A stretch of DNA of 50,432 nt from Betaproteobacteria bacterium (GCA_023266235.1 JAHFRL010000020.1:1-50432), one strand, 5' to 3'; numbered from the stretch's first letter, positions 12,514-21,854 are shown. Program-made: numbers and translations. Notes: generated by a model not told the origin, from the letters alone.

Positions 12514-14711
12514 TGCTCGACATGCCCGGCCTCCGCCCGGTGCTGAAGAGCGGCGCGGTCAAGTACTTGCTGATCGTGTGTGCCGTGGTCGGCGCGGTGA
12601 CGCTCTATCTGCTCGCGACCGCGAGCGCCAACACCGCGTTATTTGCGCAGCATTACCCGCTGCTGCTCGCGCTGAACGGCGGCCTCGCGGTGTGCCTCAC
12701 CTTGTTGCTCGGCTATCAGCTGTATACGTTGCGGCAGAAACTGAAGGCCGGGGTGTTCGGCGCCAAGCTCACGCTGCGGCTGGTGCTATTGTTCGCGCTG
12801 GTGGCGGTGTTGCCGGGTGCGCTGGTGTACGGCGTGTCGGTGCAGTTCGTCGCGCGCAGCATTGAGTCGTGGTTCGACGTGCGCGTCGAGAAGGCGCTCG
12901 AGGGCGGCCTCAATCTCGGCCGCACCACGCTCGACAATCTGCTCAAGGATCTGATCAAGAAAGCAGATGCGATGGCGGGTTCGCTCGTGGTGCGGCCGCC
13001 GGCCGAGCACATCACGGCGCTGAATACGCTGCGCGAGCAAGCTGGCGCGCAGGAAGCGACGCTGTTCACGCCGCGCGGCAAAGTCATTGCTTATTCCGGA
13101 GCCGAGCGGACCGGGCTGATGCCCGAGCTGCCGGGCGCGGCGGCGCTGCGTCAGCTCAGGCTGCAGCAAAGCTACAGCGCGATCGAGGCAATCCCCGATA
13201 AGGGCCTGTATCTGCGCGTGCTGGTGCCGGTCAACGTCATCAGTCTGGCGGAGGACATGCGCGTGCTGCAGTTGCTGCAGCCGGTGCCGCGGCAGCTCGC
13301 GCTCGACGCCGAAATCGTGCAAACCGGGCAGCGCGAGTACCAGGAGCTGCTGCTCGCGCGTCAGGGCTTGCAGCGGCTCCACGGGTTGACGCTGACGCTG
13401 ACGCTGCTGCTCGCGCTGCTGACGGCCTTGTCGCTCGCGTTCGTGCTGAGCGAGCGGCTGTCCGCGCCGCTGAGTTTTCTGGTCGAGGGCACGCGCGCGG
13501 TGGCGCAAGGCGACTTCAGCCAGCGCGAAACGGTGGCGAGCCACGACGAACTCGGCGTGCTGACGCAATCTTTCAACACCATGCGCCAGCAACTTGCCGA
13601 GACGCGCGCGGTGGCCGAACGCAATCAAGCCCAGCTCGCCGAGGCCCACACCTACGTGCAAAGTATCCTCGCCAACCTGTCGGCCGGGGTGCTCGCGTTC
13701 GATGAGACCTTGCGGCTGCGTTCGTTCAATCACAGCGCCGCCGCTATTCTCGGCGCCGACATCGCCCGGCTCGCCGGGCTCGAGCTCGAGCGCTGGCACG
13801 AGCGCAACCCGGCGCTCACCGAATTCGCGGCTGAGGTCACGGCGTCGTTCCATGGCGGTGACGGAGCGGAATGGGAGAAGCAAGTCGAGCGCGCCGGCAA
13901 AACCGGCCGCCAGATGCTCTTGCTGCGCGGCACGCGCCTGCCCGCCGGCAGCGGCACCGGCTTCGTGGTCGTGTTCGATGACATCACCCATGTCTTGCAG
14001 GCGCAGCGCGACGCGGCATGGACCGAAGTCGCGCGGCGCCTGGCGCACGAAATCAAGAACCCTTTGACGCCGATCCAGCTTTCGGCGGAGCGGTTGCAGC
14101 ACAAGCTCGCCAGCAAACTCGCCGCCGCAGAAGCCGAAATCCTCATGCGCTCGACGCAAACCATCGTCAATCAGGTCAGCGCCCTCAAAAATATGGTCGA
14201 CGCGTTCCGCCAATATGCGCGTATGCCGGAGCCGGCGCTGCTGGCGATCGATCTCAATGCGTTGTTACGCGAGGTGTTGACGCTCTATGAATCGCTTGGG
14301 GGCTGGATCCGCGTCGAGCTGGCGCCGAACCTGCCGCATATCGTCGGCGATCCGGCGCAACTGCGCCAGGTGATACACAACCTGCTGCAGAACGCGCAGG
14401 ATGCGCTCATCGACAGCACCAATCCGAGTATAGTGGTGCGCTCGGAACCGGTTGCCGACGGGATGCGCGTGACGATCACCGACAACGGCAGCGGTTTTCC
14501 CGAGCAACTGATGCAACGCGCCTTCGAGCCGTATGTGACGACCAAGCCGAAAGGCACCGGCCTGGGCTTGGTGATCGTGAAGAAAATCATCGAAGAACAC
14601 GGCGGAACCGTGGAGATCGCCAACGTCGCGCCGCACGGCGCGCGCGTCACGTTTACGCTGCCGGCGCAGGTTGCGCACGCGACCGTCTCCCGCACCGCGG
14701 CGCGCGCGTAA
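12510..14711 (+). CDS. ntrY: NtrY-like membrane sensor histidine kinase
   Basis: A 733-residue sensor kinase. There are transmembrane segments near residues 14-35 and 45-65 and a third around 90-110. A large extracytoplasmic region of NtrY type follows, then another membrane segment near 295-315, a HAMP linker (GTRAVAQGDFSQRETVASHDELG), a PAS domain (about 370-490), and the kinase core. The H box ARRLAHEIKNPLTPIQLSAE places the phosphorylated His at 513. The N box HNLLQNAQDAL, G1 ITDNGSGFPE and G2 KGTGLGLVIVKKI are intact, so ATP binding and autophosphorylation look possible. The ATG at 12510 overlaps the upstream stop (ATGA). Its partner regulator begins 15 bp after the stop. Confidence 0.92.
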   Translation: MMLDMPGLRPVLKSGAVKYLLIVCAVVGAVTLYLLATASANTALFAQHYPLLLALNGGLAVCLTLLLGYQLYTLRQKLKAGVFGAKLTLRLVLLFALVAVLPGALVYGVSVQFVARSIESWFDVRVEKALEGGLNLGRTTLDNLLKDLIKKADAMAGSLVVRPPAEHITALNTLREQAGAQEATLFTPRGKVIAYSGAERTGLMPELPGAAALRQLRLQQSYSAIEAIPDKGLYLRVLVPVNVISLAEDMRVLQLLQPVPRQLALDAEIVQTGQREYQELLLARQGLQRLHGLTLTLTLLLALLTALSLAFVLSERLSAPLSFLVEGTRAVAQGDFSQRETVASHDELGVLTQSFNTMRQQLAETRAVAERNQAQLAEAHTYVQSILANLSAGVLAFDETLRLRSFNHSAAAILGADIARLAGLELERWHERNPALTEFAAEVTASFHGGDGAEWEKQVERAGKTGRQMLLLRGTRLPAGSGTGFVVVFDDITHVLQAQRDAAWTEVARRLAHEIKNPLTPIQLSAERLQHKLASKLAAAEAEILMRSTQTIVNQVSALKNMVDAFRQYARMPEPALLAIDLNALLREVLTLYESLGGWIRVELAPNLPHIVGDPAQLRQVIHNLLQNAQDALIDSTNPSIVVRSEPVADGMRVTITDNGSGFPEQLMQRAFEPYVTTKPKGTGLGLVIVKKIIEEHGGTVEIANVAPHGARVTFTLPAQVAHATVSRTAARA

Positions 14712-14726
14712 AATTGAGCCTGTGAT

Positions 14727-15983
14727 ATGCAGAAAATCCTAGTCGTTGACGACGAAATCGGCATCCGCGAACTGCTGTCGGAGATCCTGCGCGACGAAGG
14801 CTACCAGGTGCGGCTCGCGGAAAACGCGGGCCAGGCGCGTACGTTGCGCGGCCAGGGGCGGCCCGACCTGGTGCTGCTCGATATCTGGATGCCCGACACC
14901 GACGGCATCACGCTGCTCAAGGAATGGGCGAGCGCCGGCCTGCTGACGATGCCCGTGGTGATGATGTCGGGTCACGGCACGATCGACACCGCGGTCGAAG
15001 CCACCCGTATCGGCGCCTACGATTTCCTCGAGAAGCCGATTGCCCTGCAAAAGCTGCTGGCGACGGTTGGCCGTGCGCTCAGGAGCGGCGAGCAGCAGGT
15101 CAAGCCGACGCTGGTGCTTGCCACGCTTGGCCGCGCGCCGCTAGTGGCCGAACTCAAGCAGCGCCTGGAGCGCGTCGCCAACCTGAAGTCGCCGCTGTTG
15201 TTGACGGCCGAGGCCGGCAGCGGCGTCGAATTGTGCGCGAAATTCGTGCACCAACCAAATGCGCCGTGGGTTGCGCCCGACAACCTCGCTGCGCTCGCCG
15301 AGTCGCCGCTCGACCTGCTTAATCAGGCGCGCGAAGGCACGCTGTTCCTGCATGAAGTCGGCGACCTCAACCGCATGGAACAGAAAGGCCTGCTGCTGAT
15401 CATCGGCAAGCTCGAGAAATACAACACGCGGCTGATCTGCGCGACCGCGCGCCCGCTGCCGGAACTGGTGGCACAGGGCGCATTCGATGCGCGGCTCTAC
15501 GGCATGGTCGCGACGGTAACGGTGCGTGTGCCGAGTCTGCGCGAACACCGCGAGGATATTCCGGATCTTGCCAACCTGTTCCTGCTGCGCAGCGTCGAAG
15601 CCAAGGAGGTGGCGCCGCGCCACTTCAGCACCGCCGCGCTCAACGCGCTGCGCAACTATGACTGGCCGGGCAATTTGAACCAACTCGAGAGCGCGGTGCG
15701 CTCGCTGGCGCTCACTGCGCCGGGCGACGAAATCGGCGTGGGCGATGTCAACCAGGGGCTGTTATTGTTCGGCACCCAGCAGGCGACGGCCCCCGGCCTG
15801 CCGCTCGATCTGCCGCTGCGCGAGGCGCGCGACGCATTCGAGCGCGTCTATTTCGAGCACCACATCGGGAAAGAAGGCGGCAACATGAGCCGGGTGGCCG
15901 ACAGCGTCGGGCTCGAGCGCACACACCTTTACCGCAAGCTGAAGCAGCTAGGGATCAGACTGGCTCGCCGCAACGACGAGTGA
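14727..15983 (+). CDS. ntrX: NtrX-like response regulator with degenerate AAA+ domain
   Basis: A 418-residue partner of the upstream kinase. The receiver domain is intact (acidic DDE at residues 8-10, phospho-acceptor Asp52 in LLDIWMP, Lys103 in EKP). A shortened sigma-54-type AAA+ region and a C-terminal Fis-type helix-turn-helix (GGNMSRVADSVGLERTHLYRKL) follow. The AAA+ region is altered at key places. Walker A reads AEAGSGVE, with Val167 where Lys is expected. The stretch that normally carries GAFTGA is absent. Walker B reads LFLHEVGD, with His209 for Asp. I infer a regulator that binds DNA on phosphorylation but cannot drive sigma-54 polymerase. The name rests on gene order and overall architecture. 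Confidence 0.85.
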   Translation: MQKILVVDDEIGIRELLSEILRDEGYQVRLAENAGQARTLRGQGRPDLVLLDIWMPDTDGITLLKEWASAGLLTMPVVMMSGHGTIDTAVEATRIGAYDFLEKPIALQKLLATVGRALRSGEQQVKPTLVLATLGRAPLVAELKQRLERVANLKSPLLLTAEAGSGVELCAKFVHQPNAPWVAPDNLAALAESPLDLLNQAREGTLFLHEVGDLNRMEQKGLLLIIGKLEKYNTRLICATARPLPELVAQGAFDARLYGMVATVTVRVPSLREHREDIPDLANLFLLRSVEAKEVAPRHFSTAALNALRNYDWPGNLNQLESAVRSLALTAPGDEIGVGDVNQGLLLFGTQQATAPGLPLDLPLREARDAFERVYFEHHIGKEGGNMSRVADSVGLERTHLYRKLKQLGIRLARRNDE

Positions 15984-15990
15984 ACGCGTC

Positions 15991-16926
15991 CTAACGCCGG
16001 GCGCGCCGGCGCGAGCCTGGCTCGCCCGGCGGCAGACCGGCAGTCTCGCCGAGCAGGAACTCCTTGAATGAGCGCGCCACCGGCGACAGGCGCTTGTCGG
16101 TGCGGTGCACGATGTACCAGTTGCGCACGATCGGAAAGCCGACGACGTCGAGCATGACCAGGCGCTTCGCCTGCAGCTCGAGCTGCACGGTGTGGGACGA
16201 CAAAAAGCCGATGCCCATGCCCGCCATGACCGCCTGTTTGATGGTCTCGTCGCTGCCGATTTCCATGCCCGCGTTGACGGCGAGGCCGTGCTCGGCGAAC
16301 ACCCGCTCCATCAGCATGCGGGTCCCCGAGCCGGGCTCGCGCTGCAGGAACGTCTCGCCGGCGATGCGCTTGAGCGCAATGCGGCGCGCGCGCGCCAGCG
16401 CGTGCTCGGGCGCCGCGACGATTACGTGCGGGTTCGGCGCGAACGGCTGCAGCGTGAGATCGAGACCCTGCGGCGGATGGCCCATGATTACGAGATCGGT
16501 CTCATTGCGCGCGAGCCGCTCGAGCAGCGTGGCGCGGTTGCAGACGTCGAGCTTGAGCGTGACGCCGGGATGGCGGCGGCAGAACTTCGCAACGAACTTC
16601 GGCGCAAAGTATTTCGCGGTGCTGATGATCGTCAGCTGCAGGTGGCCGCGGCTCGCGTCTTTCAGCTCGGTCAGCGCCTCCGCGGCCTCATCGAGCTGCT
16701 GCGTGACGCCGCGCGCGTAGTGCTGCATCTCGCGGCCGGCTTCGGTCAGGAAGATCTTCTTGCCGATCTGCTCGAGCAACGGCATGCCGGCGCTGCCCTC
16801 GAGCTGCTTCATCTGCATCGAAACCGCGGGCTGGCTCAGGTGCAGTTCCTGCGCCGCGCGCGAGTAGTTGAGGTGGCGCGCCACCGCTTCAAACACCTTG
16901 AGCTGGCGCAGCGTGACGTGCTTCAT
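15991..16926 (-). CDS. cbbR: LysR-type regulator CbbR of the Calvin cycle operon
   Basis: A 311-residue LysR-family protein. The N-terminal winged helix-turn-helix reads VTLRQLKVFEAVARHLNYSR then AAQELHLSQPAVSMQMKQLE. The C-terminal effector-binding domain includes FLQREPGSGTRMLMERVF and GIGFLSSHTVQLEL, both usual in CbbR. It is transcribed divergently from cbbL with 124 bp between the two starts, the classic position for the activator of RuBisCO operons, which responds to metabolites such as RuBP, PEP or NADPH in studied members. Its stop lies 7 bp from the end of the convergent ntrX-like gene. The assignment is supported by both sequence and position. Confidence 0.93.
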   Translation of the reverse strand: MKHVTLRQLKVFEAVARHLNYSRAAQELHLSQPAVSMQMKQLEGSAGMPLLEQIGKKIFLTEAGREMQHYARGVTQQLDEAAEALTELKDASRGHLQLTIISTAKYFAPKFVAKFCRRHPGVTLKLDVCNRATLLERLARNETDLVIMGHPPQGLDLTLQPFAPNPHVIVAAPEHALARARRIALKRIAGETFLQREPGSGTRMLMERVFAEHGLAVNAGMEIGSDETIKQAVMAGMGIGFLSSHTVQLELQAKRLVMLDVVGFPIVRNWYIVHRTDKRLSPVARSFKEFLLGETAGLPPGEPGSRRRARR

Positions 16927-17050
16927 CCGTCCGGAACCCCCGGCAGCATATAAGCTAACCTTATCATAACGATAAAAACATGTGAATATCCCTTATGTTA
17001 GGGATTGTTTATATTTTGCGGCAACGAACATTCAAGCGGAGGAGCACGCG
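16927..17050 (+). promoter_or_regulatory. cbbR-cbbL divergent control region with two palindromes
   Basis: The first palindrome, TTATC-N5-GATAA, is at 16961-16975 and fits the TNA-N7/8-TNA pattern of CbbR sites. The second, ATCCC-N8-GGGAT, is at 16988-17005 and contains an inner TTATGTTA. A possible -10 element TATATT lies at 17010-17015 with no good -35, as expected for an activator-dependent promoter. The cbbL ribosome-binding site GGAGGAG lies just before 17051. The assignment to CbbR is inference from position and motif shape. Confidence 0.6.
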
Positions 17051-18484
17051 ATGTCGAATGCCGCCAGCACCAGGACCTACAGCGCCGGGGTCAAGGAATA
17101 CCGCCAGACCTACTGGGAGCCGCATTATCAGGTCAAGGACACGGATCTTCTCGCGTGTTTCAAGATCACGCCGCAGCCCGGTGTTGCTCGCGAGGAAGCC
17201 GCCGCTGCGGTCGCCGCCGAGTCGTCGACCGGCACTTGGACCACGGTCTGGACCGACCTCCTGACCGACCTCGACTATTACAAGGGGCGCGCCTACCGCA
17301 TCGAGAACGTGCCCGGCGACGCGAGTTGCTTCTTTGCTTTCATCGCCTACCCGATCGACCTGTTCGAGGAAGGCTCGATCGTCAACGTGCTGACCTCGCT
17401 GGTCGGCAACGTGTTCGGCTTCAAGGCGATCCGCGCGCTGCGGCTCGAGGACATCCGCTTCCCGCTTGCCTACGTGAAGACCTGCGGCGGGCCGCCGCAT
17501 GGCATCCAGGTCGAGCGCGACATCATGGACAAGTACGGGCGCCCGCTGCTGGGCTGCACCATCAAGCCCAAGCTCGGCCTGTCGGCGAAGAACTACGGCC
17601 GCGCCGTCTACGAGTGCCTGCGCGGCGGCCTCGATTTCACCAAGGACGACGAAAACGTCAACAGTCAGCCATTCATGCGCTGGCGCCAGCGTTTCGATTT
17701 CGTCGCCGAGGCGATCCACAAGGCGCAGGCCGAAACCGGCGAGAAGAAAGGCCATTACCTGAACGTGACGGCGCCGACGCCGGAAGACATGTACCGGCGC
17801 GCCGAGTACGCGAAATCGCTCGGCATGCCCATCATCATGCACGACTTCCTGACCGCCGGTTTCTGCGCCAACACGGGACTTGCCAACTGGTGCCGCAACA
17901 ACGGCGTGCTGCTGCACATACACCGCGCGATGCACGCGGTGGTCGACCGCGACCGCCACCACGGCATCCACTTCCGCGTGCTCGCGAAATGCCTGCGGCT
18001 GTCAGGCGGCGACCACCTGCATTCCGGTACGGTGGTCGGCAAGCTCGAAGGCGACCGCCAGGCCACGCTCGGCTGGATCAGCCTGATGCGCGACAAATTC
18101 GTCGAGGAAAACCGCGCGCGCGGCATTTTCTTCGACCAGGACTTCGGTTCGATGCCGGGCATGTTCCCGGTCGCGTCGGGCGGCATCCACGTCTGGCACA
18201 TCCCGGCGCTGGTGTCGATTTTCGGCGACGACTCGGTGATGCAGTTCGGCGGCGGCACGCTCGGCCACCCCTGGGGCAACGCTGCGGGCGCGGCCGCCAA
18301 CCGCGTCGCGCTCGAAGCGTGCGTCGAGGCGCGCAACCAGGGACGCCAGGTCGAGCGCGAGGGCCGCGACATCCTGACCGCGGCCGCGCGCCACAGCCCG
18401 GAACTGAAAGCGGCGATGGAAACGTGGAAGGAAATCCGCTTCGAGTTCGACACCGTCGACAAGCTCGACGTCGCGCCGGCGTGA
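17051..18484 (+). CDS. cbbL: RuBisCO large subunit, form IA (green-like)
   Basis: A 477-residue catalytic subunit of ribulose-1,5-bisphosphate carboxylase/oxygenase, which fixes CO2 onto RuBP. The active-site elements are intact: [16 protein letters not shown] (Lys172), [20 protein letters not shown] with the carbamylated Lys198, [28 protein letters not shown] (loop 6, Lys331) and [11 protein letters not shown]. The N-terminal half ([37 protein letters not shown]) and the small-subunit gene next door place it in form I, green-like type IA rather than red-like IC. The ATG at 17051 follows a perfect GGAGGAG; in-frame starts further upstream lack family-like sequence. No carboxysome, cbbQO or cbbX genes occur in the operon. 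Confidence 0.98.
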   Translation: MSNAASTRTYSAGVKEYRQTYWEPHYQVKDTDLLACFKITPQPGVAREEAAAAVAAESSTGTWTTVWTDLLTDLDYYKGRAYRIENVPGDASCFFAFIAYPIDLFEEGSIVNVLTSLVGNVFGFKAIRALRLEDIRFPLAYVKTCGGPPHGIQVERDIMDKYGRPLLGCTIKPKLGLSAKNYGRAVYECLRGGLDFTKDDENVNSQPFMRWRQRFDFVAEAIHKAQAETGEKKGHYLNVTAPTPEDMYRRAEYAKSLGMPIIMHDFLTAGFCANTGLANWCRNNGVLLHIHRAMHAVVDRDRHHGIHFRVLAKCLRLSGGDHLHSGTVVGKLEGDRQATLGWISLMRDKFVEENRARGIFFDQDFGSMPGMFPVASGGIHVWHIPALVSIFGDDSVMQFGGGTLGHPWGNAAGAAANRVALEACVEARNQGRQVEREGRDILTAAARHSPELKAAMETWKEIRFEFDTVDKLDVAPA

Positions 18485-18514
18485 CGGCCAGACCCAACCG
18501 GACGAGGACACGAT

Positions 18515-18871
18515 ATGAACGATATTCAGGATTATCCATCGCGGCTCGGCGATCCCGCGAGCCGCAAATTCGGGACTTTCTCGTACCTGCCGCCGCTGGA
18601 CGCGGACGCGATCCGCAAGCAGGTCGGTTACCTCATCGCGCGCGGCTGGACGCCGGCGATCGAGCACACCGAACCGGCGCACACCGCCGGTTCGTATTGG
18701 TACATGTGGAAACTGCCCCTGTTCGGCGAAATCCGGGCCGACGCGGTGCTCGCGGAAGCCGCGGCGTGCCACCAAGCTCACCCGAACCATCATGTGCGGC
18801 TGATCGGCTACGACAGCCGCCGCCAGACGCTGGGCGCAAGCCTGGTGGTCTACCGCGGCAAGCCGGTGTGA
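18515..18871 (+). CDS. cbbS: RuBisCO small subunit
   Basis: A 118-residue form I small subunit, eight of which cap the octamer of large subunits. Recognisable segments are [56 protein letters not shown] and [17 protein letters not shown]. It lies 30 bp behind cbbL with a GAGGA ribosome site, as in other form IA operons. Its stop TGA overlaps a GTG that may start cbbY. Confidence 0.97.
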   Translation: MNDIQDYPSRLGDPASRKFGTFSYLPPLDADAIRKQVGYLIARGWTPAIEHTEPAHTAGSYWYMWKLPLFGEIRADAVLAEAAACHQAHPNHHVRLIGYDSRRQTLGASLVVYRGKPV

Positions 18872-19701
18872 CTGCAGTCTTGCACCCAGTAACCGCGCCG
18901 GAAACGGGGCGAGAGGTGCGCCTGCGCGCATTGCTATTTGACGTCGACGGCACGCTCGCCGACACCGAGGAAACGCACCGGCAGGCATTCAATCTTGCTT
19001 TCCTCCGGCTCGAGCTGGGCTGGGAGTGGGGCCGCGAACTCTATCGCGACCTGCTGCGCACTTCCGGCGGCAAGGAGCGGATCGACACCTATATTCAAAG
19101 CCTGCCGCTCCTGGCAGCGGAGAAGGCGCAGCGGCGCAAGCTGGTGGGGGTGATCCACCGCACCAAGACCAGGATCTATGGCGAGTTGATCGCCGACGGG
19201 CGCTCGCCGCTGCGGCCCGGCGTGGCCCGCCTCATTCGCGAGGCGCGCGCTGCCGGGCTGAAGCTCGCCATCGCTTCGACCACCACCGCGGCCAACGTTG
19301 ACACGCTGCTCTCCCGGCACCTTGGAGAACAAGCGCGCGACAGCTTCAGCGCGATCGCCTGCGGCGATCAGGTGAGCGCAAAGAAGCCGGCCCCGGACAT
19401 CTACAGCCTGGCGCTCGCGAGCCTCGGCCTTCCCGCTGAGGCGTGCGTGGCATTCGAGGACTCTGCGAACGGACTGCGCGCGGCAAAGGCAGCCGGGCTC
19501 TTCACCATAGTCACGCCGACGCCGTGGACCGCGGGCCAGGACTTCGCCGGAGCCGACTTGCGGTTGAGCCACTTGGGCGACCCCGGCCAGCCGCTTACTG
19601 CCGCCGAGCGCGACCGGATCGGCGGCCCGTGGCTTGGCCTCGCCCAGCTCGAGGCGCTGCACGCGCGCAGGTTGCGCACGGCAGAACCGCAGGAGAACTG
19701 A
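18868..19701 (+). CDS. cbbY: CbbY-type HAD phosphatase (xylulose-1,5-bisphosphate phosphatase family)
   Basis: A HAD-superfamily hydrolase of about 260-277 residues. Studied CbbY proteins dephosphorylate xylulose-1,5-bisphosphate, a misfire product that inhibits RuBisCO. Motif I is [15 protein letters not shown] with the nucleophile and acid Asp pair. Motif II is IASTTTAAN, motif III has the Lys in [10 protein letters not shown], and motif IV is [16 protein letters not shown]. The reading frame begins with GTG at 18868, overlapping the cbbS stop (GTGA). A GTG at 18916 would give an N-terminus ([11 protein letters not shown]) closer to known CbbY, so the true start may be 48 bp later. cbbF follows after 1 bp. 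Confidence 0.9.
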   Translation: MTAVLHPVTAPETGREVRLRALLFDVDGTLADTEETHRQAFNLAFLRLELGWEWGRELYRDLLRTSGGKERIDTYIQSLPLLAAEKAQRRKLVGVIHRTKTRIYGELIADGRSPLRPGVARLIREARAAGLKLAIASTTTAANVDTLLSRHLGEQARDSFSAIACGDQVSAKKPAPDIYSLALASLGLPAEACVAFEDSANGLRAAKAAGLFTIVTPTPWTAGQDFAGADLRLSHLGDPGQPLTAAERDRIGGPWLGLAQLEALHARRLRTAEPQEN

Positions 19702-19702
19702 C

Positions 19703-20773
19703 ATGTGGCTGCGCGAAAAGACGCTCACGGAATTCATCATCGAGGAGCAGCGCAAGGCGCCGGGCGCCACCGGCGGCTTTACCGCGCTGCTCAATGACAT
19801 CCGCCTCGCGTGCAAGCGCATTGCGTACCTGGTGGGCAAGGGCGCGCTCACGGATGCGCTCGGCCGCGCCGGCAGCGACAACGTGCAGGGCGAAGCGCAG
19901 ATGAAGCTCGACGTGCTGGCGAACGATATTTTTCTGCGCACCAATGAATGGGGCGGCCACCTCGCGGCGATGGTGTCGGAAGAACTGGAGCAGCCCTACC
20001 TTATTCCGGCGCAATACCCGCGCGGCCGCTACCTGCTGGTGTTCGACCCGCTGGATGGATCCTCCAACATCGACGTCAACGTATCGGTCGGCTCGATTTT
20101 CTCCGTGCTGCGCTGCGCGGACGGGGTGGTCGAGCCGACGGCGGCGGATTTCCTTCAGCCCGGCGTGCAGCAGGTATGCGCCGGCTATGCGATCTACGGC
20201 CCGACCACCATGCTCGTGCTCACGCTCGGGCGCGGCGTGCACGGCTTCACCCTCGACCGCGAGATCGGCGAATTCGTCCTCACTCACCCCGGCCTGCGCG
20301 TGCCCGAAGATACCAGCGAATTCGCGATCAACGCCTCGAACTCGCGCTTCTGGGAGCCGGCGGTGAAACGCTACGTGGACGAATGCCTCGCCGGCAAGGC
20401 CGGGCCGCGCGGCAAGGATTTCAACATGCGCTGGGTCGCCTCGCTGGTGGCCGAGGCGCATCGCATCCTGCTGCGCGGCGGCGTGTTCATGTATCCGCGC
20501 GACAGCCGCGACCCGGCCAGCCCAGGACGGCTGCGGCTGCTCTACGAGGCAAACCCGATCGGGCTCGTCATCGAGCAGGCCGGCGGCCGCGCGAGTAGCG
20601 GGCTCGCGCCGATCCTCGAAATCAAGCCCGACAGCCTGCACCAGCGCATCGGCTTCATGTTCGGGTCGCGGCACGAGGTCGAGCGGCTGGAGCGATACCA
20701 CCGCGACTTCAACCAGCGCGAATACGATGCGCCGCTGTTCGGGTCGCGCGGACTGTTCCGCGCGCCGGCGTAA
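19703..20773 (+). CDS. cbbF: Fructose-1,6-bisphosphatase, class I
   Basis: A 356-residue Calvin-cycle and gluconeogenic phosphatase that converts fructose-1,6-bisphosphate to fructose-6-phosphate; cbb versions often also act on sedoheptulose bisphosphate. Class I signatures are [37 protein letters not shown], the metal site [36 protein letters not shown], and the substrate-binding YVDECLAG and [20 protein letters not shown]. The ATG at 19703 follows an AGGAG ribosome site and lies one base from the cbbY stop. Length and motifs are normal for the family. Confidence 0.96.
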   Translation: MWLREKTLTEFIIEEQRKAPGATGGFTALLNDIRLACKRIAYLVGKGALTDALGRAGSDNVQGEAQMKLDVLANDIFLRTNEWGGHLAAMVSEELEQPYLIPAQYPRGRYLLVFDPLDGSSNIDVNVSVGSIFSVLRCADGVVEPTAADFLQPGVQQVCAGYAIYGPTTMLVLTLGRGVHGFTLDREIGEFVLTHPGLRVPEDTSEFAINASNSRFWEPAVKRYVDECLAGKAGPRGKDFNMRWVASLVAEAHRILLRGGVFMYPRDSRDPASPGRLRLLYEANPIGLVIEQAGGRASSGLAPILEIKPDSLHQRIGFMFGSRHEVERLERYHRDFNQREYDAPLFGSRGLFRAPA

Positions 20774-20794
20774 GGTTACCCCGGGAGAACCACG

Positions 20795-21679
20795 ATGTCC
20801 GCCAAGCATCCCATCGTCGCCATCACCGGGTCCTCGGGAGCCGGCACCACCTCGGTGTCGCGGATCTTCGACCAGATCTTCCGGCGCGAGGGCGTGCGGG
20901 CCGCCTTCATCGAAGGCGATGCGTTCCACCGGTATGACCGCACCGAGATGAAGCAGAAGATGGACGAGGAGTCCGCGCGCGGCAACCACAACTTCAGCCA
21001 CTTCGGGCCCGAGGCGAACCTGTTCGAAGAACTCGAGCAGCTGTTCCGGAAGTACGCGGCTGACGGGCGCGGACGCAACCGCAAATACCTTCACGACGAG
21101 GAGGAGGCGGCGCCCTATGGCCAGAAACCCGGCACCTTCACGCCGTGGGAAGAGCTGCCCGCGGACACCGACCTGCTGTTCTACGAAGGCCTGCACGGCG
21201 CGGTGGTGACCGATCAAGTCGACATCGCGCAACACGTCGACCTGTTGATCGGCGTGGTGCCGGTGATCAATCTCGAGTGGATCCAGAAGATCCACCGCGA
21301 CCGCGCCGCGCGCCGCTACACCACCGAGGCGGTGACCGCCACGATCCTCAGGCGCATGCCCGACTACGTGCACTACATCTGCTCGCAATTCGCGCGCACC
21401 CACATCAATTTCCAGCGCGTGCCGGTGGTCGACACCTCCAACCCGTTCGTCGCGCGTCACATCCCGACGCCGGACGAAAGCCTGCTGGTGGTGCGCTTCG
21501 CCAATCCGCGCGGCATCGACTTCCCGTACCTGCTGTCGATGCTGCACGACTCGTTCATGTCGCGCCCCAACACCATCGTGACGCCAGGCGGCAAGATGGA
21601 CCTCGCGATACAGCTCATTTTCACGCCGATGATCTGGCGCTTGATGGACCGCAGGAAGCAGGCGCTGGGACGCAGCTGA
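20795..21679 (+). CDS. cbbP: Phosphoribulokinase (class I)
   Basis: A 294-residue enzyme that phosphorylates ribulose-5-phosphate to RuBP, the step unique, with RuBisCO, to the Calvin cycle. The P-loop GSSGAGTTS is at residues 12-20. The segments EGDAFHRYDRTEMK, RGNHNFSHFGPEANLFEELE, DTDLLFYEGLHGAVV and IHRDRAARRY are typical of the proteobacterial class I octameric form rather than the longer cyanobacterial/plant form. A GGGAG ribosome site precedes the ATG. The downstream 220 bp before cbbT contain the aldolase remnant described separately. Confidence 0.96.
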   Translation: MSAKHPIVAITGSSGAGTTSVSRIFDQIFRREGVRAAFIEGDAFHRYDRTEMKQKMDEESARGNHNFSHFGPEANLFEELEQLFRKYAADGRGRNRKYLHDEEEAAPYGQKPGTFTPWEELPADTDLLFYEGLHGAVVTDQVDIAQHVDLLIGVVPVINLEWIQKIHRDRAARRYTTEAVTATILRRMPDYVHYICSQFARTHINFQRVPVVDTSNPFVARHIPTPDESLLVVRFANPRGIDFPYLLSMLHDSFMSRPNTIVTPGGKMDLAIQLIFTPMIWRLMDRRKQALGRS

Positions 21680-21713
21680 GGGCGGGCAGGATAAACCAGT
21701 CAGGGAGAATGGC

Positions 21714-21854
21714 ATGGCACTCATCGCATTGCGCCAGCTGCTCGATCACGCCGCCGAGCACGGCTACGGCGTGCCGGTCGAGGAAATCCAGCTCGGCATC
21801 AGGCACGGCGTGCGCGGTGCAAAACGTAGCCAAAGCCGCCGGTTTCTAAGATAA
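21714..21854 (+). pseudogene. cbbA: Remnant of class II fructose-bisphosphate aldolase (cbbA) with internal deletion
   Basis: A 46-codon frame with a good ribosome site (GGGAG, 8 bases upstream). Its first 19 residues, MALIALRQLLDHAAEHGYG, match the N-terminus of proteobacterial class II aldolase. The next residues, VPVEEIQLGIRHGVR, match a segment that in full-length enzymes lies some 240 residues further on (TYGVPVEEI...GIRHGVRKVNID). Both places in the intact protein contain YGVP, so the join fits a deletion between two short repeats coding for YGVP. After RHGVR the frame drifts and stops at 21852-21854. The zinc-binding and catalytic residues are gone, so it cannot be active. A class I aldolase at 28078 supplies the activity. 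Confidence 0.85.

Noticed and set aside
17005-18867. A long open frame overlapping the RuBisCO genes in another frame and running into cbbY
   Set aside because: High GC leaves alternative frames open. The translation is Arg/Ala-rich with no family motif until the HAD phosphatase begins, and cbbL is unmistakable in its own frame.
17051-18871. RuBisCO form II or red-like form IC
   Set aside because: A small-subunit gene is present (excludes form II), and N-terminal and active-site flanking sequence is green-like type IA; no cbbX follows.
19595-21724. 709-codon minus-strand frame opposite cbbF and cbbP
   Set aside because: A shadow frame: His/Val/Arg-rich low-complexity translation opposite two clear genes. 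The same applies to minus-strand frames at 29789-31945 and 42165-44042.
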